From Phycisphaeraceae bacterium (GTDB lineage: Bacteria > Planctomycetota > Phycisphaerae > Phycisphaerales > Phycisphaeraceae), in the NCBI GenBank assembly GCA_028277745.1, contig JANQFR010000091.1, positions 1 through 64,000 on the forward strand: a stretch of DNA of 64,000 nucleotides. The letters are read 5' to 3'. The position numbers and the translations under genes were made by a program. A model generated the notes under the pieces. The model worked only from the letters and a program-made list of their open reading frames with translations. It did not search any database and was not told the DNA's origin. Numbering within the stretch: position 1 is the first letter of the stretch; the number at the start of each line of letters is the position of its first letter. Below are positions 55,201 through 62,847 of this stretch, in pieces.

Positions 55201-57180
55201 ATGAAGCCCAAAGACGTTGGTTTCCTTCAACTTCATCTTGAGAAAGTGGTGATTGCTGTCGCGGCGTTGGCGGTGGCGTTGATCCTGTTCCTTTACGTGA
55301 TCGGCAGTCCTTATGCCGTCAAGATCGGCGGCGATTATGTGAGCCCGTCCGATGTTCCCGGCGTCATCCGTGATCAGGGCGATCGGCTGGAGCAGAAACT
55401 GCGGTCGACCGACCCGCCGCTGCCTTCACGTAATATCCCGGCCTATGCGGCGAATTTCGAGAACCGGTCCGGAAGGACGCCGCTTGCGATGGCTGAACTC
55501 GTCAATCCTCTTGGACCCCAGGGGCTTGATCCCAGCTTATTAGATGAGACGGGGATGCGCCCCCCTTACGCGTTGCCTTCACCGCCTGTGTCTGAAGCGG
55601 TTGTCGCCCGCGCCGGGTACGGCGTGCTCGATTCGGTCGGAGACGAGGCGGCTGATCAGCAATTACGTGACTTGACCGGGCTGTTAAACGTAGACGGCCC
55701 ACTGGACTTTCGTTTTGTAACCGTTGGCGCCGAGTTCGATTTTGATGAATGGATCAGCCGGCTCGAATCGCCCGAAGAGCACAAAGTGCCGGTGACCTGG
55801 TGGCGTCCAATGCTGCATGTCGCGGGCGTTTATCTTTTGCGGCAGGAAGCGATCGACCTGCGTAAAGACCTTTGGAGCGAGCCGCAGCTTGTCGCGGCGT
55901 TGCCGACGCAGCAGGCGTTTCCTCCAAACCTGACGCGTATCTTCACTCAGGAGCAGGCCGACGCCAGCGTCCGCTTTATTAAGGAAAACCAGGAGTCGAT
56001 CACCAAGCCGCCGTTTGTGCCCATGCATGGCGACAGCCCGTGGCTTCCCCCGGACGCCAAGCAATTGACGGTCGAGGAGCAGGTTCAACTGAGCCGGCTT
56101 CGCAGCAGCATCAGCAGCTTGGAAAACCGCATCGACCGAGTCATGAAACAACTGGACCGGCAAGCGGGCAACGAAGCTCAGAACAACGCCCGGCGTCAAC
56201 AAGAAGAACGCAGGACGCGGCCGCGAACGTTTGACCCGAGAGAAGGCGATTTTGTCAATCCGCGACGAACTGCACGCGGCGGGGGCGGCGCTTCGGAAGC
56301 GATGACCGCTCAACTTGAGCGTCTGGAAGCGGAACTGGCGGCGAAGAGGATTGAGCGTGATGAATTGCTTGGCATCGAGACCTTCATACAGCCTGAACTG
56401 ACTCCGGATCAATACTACGACGAAGAGGCCATGGAGATGTTCAGGCGTCAAACTCAAGAACGCCCCTCCGTGCGGCAGTTCAATCGTCCTCAACAGTTCA
56501 ATCGCCCCCAAATACCTGGATTCAGACGCGGCGACCCACGCATGCCGACTGATGCCGAGATGGAAGTGGAGCAAGAAGAATTCAAGATCAAGGTTTGGGC
56601 TCACGATCTTTCAGTGCAGCCGGGCAAAACCTATCGGTACAAGGTCCTGGTTTCCGTGCTCAACCCGCTGTTCCGCCAGAACCGCGTACAACTGGAACAG
56701 CGCGAAGAAAACTACAACCGCCTGACGCTCGGCCCCAGCGAAGAAGAGATTGCCTCGAGCCCGTGGTCCGATCCGGTCGGGATTGATCCGGAACACTTTT
56801 TCTTCCTGGTCGGCGGTAACGATGCGCGGCAGACGGCTGAAATCGAGGTCTGGCGCTTGTATGACGGGGCGTGGCGGTCCGCTGAATTCGATGCGAAGCC
56901 GGGCGACGCCATCGGCGGGGTTGCCGAGATCGATGCTGGAGAAGGCCTGACCCCCCTGAATATGCGGGTCGGTTCGTTAGCGATCGATGTGGTCTCCGGC
57001 AGTGGTGAACGCGGAAGCGCCGGGACGCGGCTGTATTTCACCGACCCCGACGGGGGTGAGATCCTTTCGCGGACCACCAGCGATGACCGCAATCACCCCG
57101 ACCGTATCCGGTTGCAGAATCAGGCGGATATCGCGGAGCAGATCCGGCTTGCCGAGGAGCGTTCGGCGTCGGCGAACTGA
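55201..57180 (+). CDS. Large single-span membrane protein of the second PilM locus
   Basis: The 659-residue product starts MKPKDVGFLQLHLEKVVIAV with a membrane helix at about 16-36, followed by a long extracytoplasmic region. Parts visible are a helical, Gln/Arg-rich coiled coil at about 290-400 (EEQVQLSRLRSSISSLENRI), a charged linker, and a C-terminal beta-rich region with VQPGKTYRYKVLVSVLNPLF, which looks like a fibronectin or Ig-like module. No known pilus subunit has this layout to my knowledge. Position and topology suggest a platform or secretin-linking partner. An intact ribosome-binding site is not obvious (AGGTGA is 4-9 nt before the ATG). Confidence 0.65.
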   Translation: MKPKDVGFLQLHLEKVVIAVAALAVALILFLYVIGSPYAVKIGGDYVSPSDVPGVIRDQGDRLEQKLRSTDPPLPSRNIPAYAANFENRSGRTPLAMAELVNPLGPQGLDPSLLDETGMRPPYALPSPPVSEAVVARAGYGVLDSVGDEAADQQLRDLTGLLNVDGPLDFRFVTVGAEFDFDEWISRLESPEEHKVPVTWWRPMLHVAGVYLLRQEAIDLRKDLWSEPQLVAALPTQQAFPPNLTRIFTQEQADASVRFIKENQESITKPPFVPMHGDSPWLPPDAKQLTVEEQVQLSRLRSSISSLENRIDRVMKQLDRQAGNEAQNNARRQQEERRTRPRTFDPREGDFVNPRRTARGGGGASEAMTAQLERLEAELAAKRIERDELLGIETFIQPELTPDQYYDEEAMEMFRRQTQERPSVRQFNRPQQFNRPQIPGFRRGDPRMPTDAEMEVEQEEFKIKVWAHDLSVQPGKTYRYKVLVSVLNPLFRQNRVQLEQREENYNRLTLGPSEEEIASSPWSDPVGIDPEHFFFLVGGNDARQTAEIEVWRLYDGAWRSAEFDAKPGDAIGGVAEIDAGEGLTPLNMRVGSLAIDVVSGSGERGSAGTRLYFTDPDGGEILSRTTSDDRNHPDRIRLQNQADIAEQIRLAEERSASAN

Positions 57181-57202
57181 CCGGCAATCGGCCAAGAAGC
57201 GC

Positions 57203-57862
57203 TCATAGCCCTCGCACGCCAAATATCGCGATCGCACACCACCCGTTACCGATCCGGTTGTTGAGTTGAAATCCGCGTACGGCCGGGGCGCCGACGGGGA
57301 ACCCTTTGCGTACGCAACGCTCGTGCCAAGCCGCCAGATCATGCTCCGCAACCTCGGAGTTTTGGGTAAACAGCACCAGCAGAAGGCCGCCGTGGCGGAT
57401 GATGGGATCATTCCAGATTTTTTTGATGTCGTCAGCGACGGGCGTGAGCAATTCGGCAGAATAACGCTGGAAGGGCCCGTTGGTTTCGAATTGGGAGACC
57501 GTCTTGACTTCCAGCCAGTAGGCTTCGTCGGCGTCCGCCGCCGGAGCCGCGTCGAATAAGGTCTGCTTGATCTGCGGGTCGCGTAACGGCAGCCCATCTT
57601 GGGTAAGCACCAGGTCACAGCGTTTGCCTTCGTTACGCTTGGCTTTGTCCCAGTCGCCCGGATAACGCTGTTCCGGCCAGACGCCCCAACCCGGTTTGCG
57701 CAAGGCCGATTGAATCAAGGGGTGTAGTCCCAATTCATCGAGCGCGTCGAAACCGTACACGGCCTGTTCTTCGTCATCTGCGCCACGCCGTGCCTTCAGG
57801 CCGGCTTCGACGGCATCCGCGATCTCGTCCGTGAACCATCGCACGCACCCATCATACGCCAA
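57203..57862 (-). CDS. PD-(D/E)XK nuclease-like protein
   Basis: A protein of up to 219 residues. The segment KRCDLVLTQDG followed about 35 residues later by YWLEVKTVSQ fits the D...ExK catalytic pattern of PD-(D/E)XK nucleases, and an N-terminal helix-rich part precedes it. The C-terminal half has LLLVLFTQNSEVAEHDLAAW, consistent with the rest of that alpha/beta fold. There is no partner methyltransferase or other defence gene nearby. The start is uncertain: TTG at 57862 or GTG at 57844, neither with a clear ribosome-binding site. It may be a repair or restriction-type enzyme, or a family protein of unrelated function. Confidence 0.55.
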   Translation of the reverse strand: MAYDGCVRWFTDEIADAVEAGLKARRGADDEEQAVYGFDALDELGLHPLIQSALRKPGWGVWPEQRYPGDWDKAKRNEGKRCDLVLTQDGLPLRDPQIKQTLFDAAPAADADEAYWLEVKTVSQFETNGPFQRYSAELLTPVADDIKKIWNDPIIRHGGLLLVLFTQNSEVAEHDLAAWHERCVRKGFPVGAPAVRGFQLNNRIGNGWCAIAIFGVRGL

Positions 57863-57935
57863 GGTTGCACACAGGCTGGTTACACCCTACTTTCAGTACT
57901 CGGTGAGTTTTTGCGTTCAGGTATCGGGGAATCGT

Positions 57936-58382
57936 ATGCCGTCACAAGGCGAGGCGAACTGGGCCGAGGTTTTTTTGACCGGCGGTATGTTGATCGCGGC
58001 GATCGGCGTTTTTCTTGCGATAGCCGCGGTGTTGAGCTATTTGAACCATCTGCTCATCATGCGGGTGCCCGAAGCGCACCGCCAGATCCGGCCGTCGGCG
58101 GTGTGGTTCTTGATGGTTCCGGTTTTTAATGTGATTTGGAATTTCGTGGTGTTTCTTCAGGTCCCTGAATCCTACCAGCGCTGGTTAGGCCGCGATGAAG
58201 CCGGCGATGCGGGGCGGAAGCTTGGCCTGTGGTTTGCGGTGACGGCGGCGGCCGCTGGCGTTCCCTACTTGGGGTGCGCGGCCGGTCCGGCGGCTTTGAT
58301 TCTGGCTGTCCTGTATTTCGTGAAACTGTTCGGCCTCCAGCGTCCGGCGCCCGTGGTCACCAACCCGCCAGAGAACCGGTGA
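57936..58382 (+). CDS. Small multi-span membrane protein (DUF4328-like)
   Basis: The 148-residue product has about four hydrophobic segments (FLTGGMLIAAIGVFLAIAAVL, WFLMVPVFNVIWNFVVFLQV, LGLWFAVTAAAAGVPYLGCA, GPAALILAVLYFVKLFGLQ). The WFLMVPVFNVIWNF phrase recalls DUF4328-type proteins of unknown function. ATG at 57936 is chosen; a frame opening at 57831 overlaps the start of the opposite-strand gene. Its last 26 nt overlap the end of the convergent CNNM-type gene. Confidence 0.7.
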   Translation: MPSQGEANWAEVFLTGGMLIAAIGVFLAIAAVLSYLNHLLIMRVPEAHRQIRPSAVWFLMVPVFNVIWNFVVFLQVPESYQRWLGRDEAGDAGRKLGLWFAVTAAAAGVPYLGCAAGPAALILAVLYFVKLFGLQRPAPVVTNPPENR

Positions 58383-59352
58383 TCGGCTCGATCAGGTCCT
58401 TGATGCTCACCACGCCGACGGGCTCGTCATGGGCGCCCGCCACCACGGCCAGCGAGACCCCCCGTTCCTGCATGACCTTCAGCGCCTTGTATTGCGGCGT
58501 GGACCTCGGCAAAAGAACCGCCGACGTCATCAACTCGCTGATCGGGGGGCATGCGGCTTTTGTATGGAGCAGGGCGTCAAAAAGGTTTACCACTCCCACG
58601 ACCATGCCTGATGAGGCGATCACCGGGTAACGCGATCGTTTCGAACCATCGGCCAACTGCCAGAGCACACCCGGATTGTCGTCGATTTTTAATGTCTTGA
58701 CCTCACGCCACGGCCTCATCCGCATATCGACCGGCTGATCGGTCATCCGGATGATCCGGCTCATGATGGCGGTCTGGTCATCGGAAAGCAAGCCATAGCC
58801 GACGCCTTCCTTCATGAGATATTCGACCTGCCGCTTAGGGTGAGTGGGTTGAAACTCGCCTTGGCTGCCGAGGAGTTTCATCATGCCGCTGCTGACCGCC
58901 GAAATCAATGGCGTGAGGCCGAGGCATGTGAACAGCCATCGAGAAATGGTCAAGACCGGCGTAAGTCGATACATCAATCGCTCTGCATGCGCCGCGAACA
59001 AGTCTTTCGGCAGCGTCTCGCCAAAGATAAACAGCAGCGGCGTGACGATGACGACATTCAGGATGATGGCCTGCCATTCCCCGAAGCCCTGAGCGGCAAG
59101 AATCACAGCGAGGCCCGCGGTGCCGATCTGATTCGCGATGTTGTTCCCAATGAGCAGCGTGGTCAAGAGCACCGTTGGTTGACGGATCAGGTTATAAAGC
59201 GTAACCGCGGCGCGACGCCGTTGTTGAGCATGGAGATGCAAGCGGACCCGGTTGAGGCTGTAAGACCCGGTTTCAAGGCCGGAGAACAGCGCCGAGCCGA
59301 CAAAGCCGACCAGGACCAAGCCTGCCCAGAAGATGAATTCGCCGAAGGTCAC
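58357..59352 (-). CDS. CNNM/CorC-type transporter (DUF21 plus CBS pair)
   Basis: The 331-residue protein has a DUF21 membrane domain in the first half (FIFWAGLVLVGFVGSALFSGLETGSY, outlined as LVGFVGSALFSGLETGSY; then PTVLLTTLLIGNNIANQIG and PLLFIFGETLPKDLF) and a CBS-domain pair in the second (PVIASSGMVVGVVNLFDAL, ALKVMQERGVSLAVVAG and PVGVVSIKDLIEPITG). Unlike its upstream neighbour it has no CorC_HlyC C-terminal domain. Related proteins move or sense magnesium or cobalt. GTG start at 59352 overlaps the upstream stop (GTGA). Confidence 0.85.
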   Translation of the reverse strand: MTFGEFIFWAGLVLVGFVGSALFSGLETGSYSLNRVRLHLHAQQRRRAAVTLYNLIRQPTVLLTTLLIGNNIANQIGTAGLAVILAAQGFGEWQAIILNVVIVTPLLFIFGETLPKDLFAAHAERLMYRLTPVLTISRWLFTCLGLTPLISAVSSGMMKLLGSQGEFQPTHPKRQVEYLMKEGVGYGLLSDDQTAIMSRIIRMTDQPVDMRMRPWREVKTLKIDDNPGVLWQLADGSKRSRYPVIASSGMVVGVVNLFDALLHTKAACPPISELMTSAVLLPRSTPQYKALKVMQERGVSLAVVAGAHDEPVGVVSIKDLIEPITGSLAGW

Positions 59353-60629
59353 TGGGTGGTCTCCGCGCTTTCGGCAAGGGTGATCGTGACCGTGCGGATA
59401 CGGCGGCCCTCTATTTCCTCGACCGTAACCGCCAATCCGCCCAGCACCAGGCGTTCTCCCTGCTCGGGCACCCGGCCGAGTGTCGCCATGATCAGGCCGC
59501 CCAGGGTGCTGGCGCCCGCCGGCAATTTGGCCCCGCGGCGGGCGAACAATTCCGGCCAGTCGCGAACAGATAGATCGGCGCTGGCCCTCCAGGCGTGGGG
59601 GCTCAGCCGGATCACCTCGGGATCGCCGCCGGGCTCATAAGACCCCGCCAGATCGCCGATCACATGCTCGACGACATCTTCGATCGTGATTAATCCCGCG
59701 GTGCCGCCGTATTCGTCGACCACGATGGCCAGCGCGGTGTCATGCTGCCGCAGTTCCTGGAGTAAGCGGTTGGCGCTCTGCTGTTCCGGCACGAAGGTCG
59801 CGCCGCGTATGAGCCTGGCGATCTGTTCGCGACTCTGCGGCGGATTTAAAAGCGCTTCACGGCTCAGCACCACGCCTTCAATGTGATCCAGGTCCGTACG
59901 GTATACCGGGATATGCCTCAATCGTGTGACCCTGATGAGATTCAGCAGTGCGGCGGGATCGTCATCGAGATCAAAGGCTTCGATATCCACGCGGGGAACC
60001 ATCAAGTCGCGGACCCGCATGTCGCTGAGTTCGAGCACCTGCTGAAGCACCTGCTGCTCATCGGCGTTGATAACGCCTTGACGCTGGCTGAGGTTGAGCA
60101 GTTCGCCGAGTTCGTCCGCAGACAGCGGCGGGGCCGCGACGGGTGCGATCAGGCGTGACAGCGGGGTTACAATGGCGGCCGAGCAAAACACGCGGATCGG
60201 CGTGATCAGACGGTGAAAAATGAACATCGGCAGCGCGATCAGACGCGACCACCGCTCCGGGATACGCGCGGCGATGAGCTTGGGCATCACCTCGCCAAAG
60301 AAGATGATCGTTATGAGAGGGGCCACGCTGACTAAAACCGGGAGCCAAACGGGCGCTGTTTCCACCTGCCCCAGCCGGATGAGCAGCATTGACGTGATCG
60401 CGAAATAGAGCACGTTGATCGTCATATTGCCGAGAAGAAGCGTGATAAGAAGGCTTCGGGTCTCGGCGAGAAGCGTGGTGATCGTCGATTCGATCACGCC
60501 GTCGCCACGAGCGAATCTGGCGCGTTGTTGAGCGGACAGGCTGAACAAGGCCGTTTCGCTGCCGCTGAAAACCGCGCTGGCCGCCAGCAGGATCGGCAGG
60601 GACGCGAGCATGATGGCGACGCTGGTCAT
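59349..60629 (-). CDS. CNNM/CorC-type transporter (DUF21, CBS pair, CorC_HlyC)
   Basis: The 426-residue protein has the complete family order: DUF21 membrane domain (about 1-190, with PILLAASAVFSGSETALFSL and VAPLITIIFFGEVMPKLIA), CBS pair (about 205-330, DLMVPRVDIEAFDLDD and VDEYGGTAGLITIEDVVEHVIGD, outlined as TAGLITIEDVVEHVIGD), and the CorC_HlyC transporter-associated domain at the end (ASTLGGLIMATLGRVPEQGE). It is presumably paired with the shorter downstream paralogue as a hetero-complex. ATG at 60629, 7 nt after the gfo/idh stop. Confidence 0.9.
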   Translation of the reverse strand: MTSVAIMLASLPILLAASAVFSGSETALFSLSAQQRARFARGDGVIESTITTLLAETRSLLITLLLGNMTINVLYFAITSMLLIRLGQVETAPVWLPVLVSVAPLITIIFFGEVMPKLIAARIPERWSRLIALPMFIFHRLITPIRVFCSAAIVTPLSRLIAPVAAPPLSADELGELLNLSQRQGVINADEQQVLQQVLELSDMRVRDLMVPRVDIEAFDLDDDPAALLNLIRVTRLRHIPVYRTDLDHIEGVVLSREALLNPPQSREQIARLIRGATFVPEQQSANRLLQELRQHDTALAIVVDEYGGTAGLITIEDVVEHVIGDLAGSYEPGGDPEVIRLSPHAWRASADLSVRDWPELFARRGAKLPAGASTLGGLIMATLGRVPEQGERLVLGGLAVTVEEIEGRRIRTVTITLAESAETTQ

Positions 60630-60636
60630 GGGAGGT

Positions 60637-61707
60637 TCAATCGGAATGTCCGATCACCAGTCGGGGGTCGTCCAGTCCACGCCACTTGTGGTCGCGGATG
60701 GCGGCGATCACGCGTTCCGCGGCGGCGACCGCGGCGTATCCGGCGTCGGCGTCCACCGCGGGGCTCTGCCCGGTCTGCGCCGCCTTGATGAAACTGGTGA
60801 GCTCCGCGGTCAAAGGGTCGTCTTCGCCCGGGGGCAGGTCCATCATCAATTCCTCGATCTGAATCATGGAGGAATAATCAAGGTCAGACAGGTCTTTGCC
60901 CTGGCTGATCTGCTCACGCACCGCTGTCAGGGCGTCCATATTGTTATCGGTTTTGCGGACCATCATTCCGCCGCGTTTTTGATAGTCGAGGCTGACGTAA
61001 ACCTGCTCAGAAAACAGGCGCATCTTGCGTTCGACCTTCATGGACATGCGGGAAGCGGTCAGATTGGCGACGCACCCTGTGTCGAAAACAATCCGTGCCG
61101 AAGCGATGTCTTCATGTGGCCCCAGAACGGAAACCCCGGCGGCGTCGATTTTGCGGATCGGCGAATCGACCAGCATGAGAATGATATCCAGGTCATGGAT
61201 CATCATGTCCATCACCACCCCGACGTCGAGTGATCGAAACGTCATCGGGCTTACACGGTCCACATCGATGAACCGTGGCGTCACGTTAAGCGTCGCCACG
61301 GCCCGGATTGCGGGGTTGAAGCGTTCGGTATGGCCGACCTGCAGCACGGCGTGATGCGCCTTGGCCGTGTCCGCCAGGATCTTGGCGTCCTTCACGGTCG
61401 GGGCGAGCGGTTTTTCAATGAGGCAGGCGACGCGGCGGGCCAGGAGCGGCTGCGCTGCGGCGACATGGTGATTGGTTGGCACCGCCACGCTGACCGCCCG
61501 GATGTCGGGATGGTGCTCAAGCAATGCCTCGATCGAAGGGTACGCCTTGCAGCCGAATTCATCCGCCACCGTCTCGGCCCGCTCCTCATCCTGGTCCACG
61601 ACGGCCACAAGGTTGGCCTGCTCCAGTTCATCGTAAATCCGTACATGGTGCCTGCCCATCCGGCCGACCCCAACCACGGCCACGTCCGTTCGTTGCGCGG
61701 TGCTCAT
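60637..61707 (-). CDS. Gfo/Idh/MocA family oxidoreductase
   Basis: A 356-residue NAD(P)-dependent enzyme: Rossmann motif VAVVGVGRMGRHHVRIYDEL, then VAVPTNHHVAAAQPLL, and the EKPLA motif (LIEKPLAPTV) that contacts cofactor and substrate. The phrases VGHTERFNPAIRAV and DVGVVMDMMIHDLDIIL fit the branch that includes UDP-GlcNAc 3-dehydrogenase (GnnA), used for 3-amino lipid A sugars; this sub-assignment is tentative. ATG at 61707 is preferred to one at 61743. First gene of an operon with the two CNNM-type genes and divergent from pdxA with a 67-nt gap. Confidence 0.85.
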   Translation of the reverse strand: MSTAQRTDVAVVGVGRMGRHHVRIYDELEQANLVAVVDQDEERAETVADEFGCKAYPSIEALLEHHPDIRAVSVAVPTNHHVAAAQPLLARRVACLIEKPLAPTVKDAKILADTAKAHHAVLQVGHTERFNPAIRAVATLNVTPRFIDVDRVSPMTFRSLDVGVVMDMMIHDLDIILMLVDSPIRKIDAAGVSVLGPHEDIASARIVFDTGCVANLTASRMSMKVERKMRLFSEQVYVSLDYQKRGGMMVRKTDNNMDALTAVREQISQGKDLSDLDYSSMIQIEELMMDLPPGEDDPLTAELTSFIKAAQTGQSPAVDADAGYAAVAAAERVIAAIRDHKWRGLDDPRLVIGHSD

Positions 61708-61774
61708 GACGCCTATATTAGAGTTTCTTGCCGTTTTCATCACGTCAGGGCCGTGGTGCGGTTACGATATATTC
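61708..61774. promoter_or_regulatory. Compact divergent promoter region of gfo/idh and pdxA
   Basis: Only 67 nt separate the two start codons. On the minus strand TAATAT (61720-61715) lies 7 nt before the gfo/idh ATG, and on the plus strand TACGAT (61763-61768) lies 6 nt before the pdxA ATG. Both would give almost leaderless RNAs; no -35 matches are clear. Confidence 0.35.
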
Positions 61775-62842
61775 ATGGCCGAAGGATCGAACAAGTTGAC
61801 CCGCCGAAAACCCGTTATCGGCATCACCATGGGCGAACCCGCCGGCGTCGGCCCGGAGGTCATCATCAAGGCATTGGCCGATCCCGCGATCCGACAGCTC
61901 GGACGGTTTGTGATCTTCGGGATGAACGAATCCCTGGCGTACGCCGCGGATATGGCCGAGATTGACGTCTACTGGCACCGCCTTCAGCACGACTCGTCGC
62001 GTGCGGCCTACGAACTGGTCCACGACGTGGTGGTCCTGGATTACGATGAGTTATCCATGCTCGGGTCGGCGGTGAACAAGCCGACCCGGCAGGGCGGAGC
62101 CGCCTCGCTCCAGTTCCTGGACGACGCCATCGCCGCGGCCCAACGCCCGACAGCCGAGGCCGGCATCGACGCCTTGGTGACCGCGCCGATCTGTAAGGAA
62201 TCGTGGCGGCTTGCCGGTTGTCGATTCCCCGGCCACACCGAGTTGCTCCAGCATCGCACGCGCTCCAAGCGTTCCGCGATGATGTTTCACGCCCCGCAGT
62301 TAAATGTCGTGCTCGCGACCATCCACCTGCCGTTGATGGATGTCCGCCATGTGCTGACCATCGGGGCGGTCTTTGATCCGATCGATTTGGGCAGTCAGGC
62401 GATGCGTCGCCTCGGCGTTCATCAGCCGAAGATCGCGGTGTGCGGCTTGAACCCGCACGCGTCTGAGAACGGCCAGTTCGGTGACGAGGAATCCCGCATT
62501 ATCACGCCTGCCATTGAAGCCGCTCGCCACCAAGGCATTGATGTGCATGGGCCTTTCCCCGGCGACACGGTGTTTCGTGATGCGGTCAGCGGCAAGTACG
62601 ACCTGGTCGTCGCGATGTATCACGACCAGGGCTTGATCCCTGTGAAACTCCTGGCGTTTGACGAAGCGGTGAATGTCACCCTGGGCCTGCCGATTATCCG
62701 GACCAGCGTCGATCACGGCGTTGCGTTTGGCATCGCGAATCAGAATAAGGCTCACCCCGGGTCGATGAAGGCCGCGATCCGGTTGGCGGCACGTTTTGCA
62801 AAGTCTCATCCAACTGCGGACGCGGGGCGGAAAGCGGTCTGA
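61775..62842 (+). CDS. pdxA: 4-hydroxythreonine-4-phosphate dehydrogenase
   Basis: PdxA oxidises 4-phosphohydroxy-L-threonine in the DXP-dependent pyridoxal-phosphate pathway. The 355-residue product carries the family opening PVIGITMGEPAGVGPEVII, the metal-binding GHTELL at about 153, later metal His residues in the VCGLNPHASENG and MYHDQGLIPVKLLAF segments, and RTSVDHGVAFGIA near the end. ATG at 61775 precedes the conserved start by 15 residues; a frame opening at 61700 runs across the neighbouring promoter. pdxJ is not in the window. Confidence 0.95.
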   Translation: MAEGSNKLTRRKPVIGITMGEPAGVGPEVIIKALADPAIRQLGRFVIFGMNESLAYAADMAEIDVYWHRLQHDSSRAAYELVHDVVVLDYDELSMLGSAVNKPTRQGGAASLQFLDDAIAAAQRPTAEAGIDALVTAPICKESWRLAGCRFPGHTELLQHRTRSKRSAMMFHAPQLNVVLATIHLPLMDVRHVLTIGAVFDPIDLGSQAMRRLGVHQPKIAVCGLNPHASENGQFGDEESRIITPAIEAARHQGIDVHGPFPGDTVFRDAVSGKYDLVVAMYHDQGLIPVKLLAFDEAVNVTLGLPIIRTSVDHGVAFGIANQNKAHPGSMKAAIRLAARFAKSHPTADAGRKAV

Positions 62843-62847
62843 ATGTC

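Noticed and set aside
61768..61773. TATATT as the pdxA -10 element
   Set aside because: It ends 1 nt before the ATG, so transcription would start inside the coding sequence; TACGAT at 61763 is a better, though weak, candidate.
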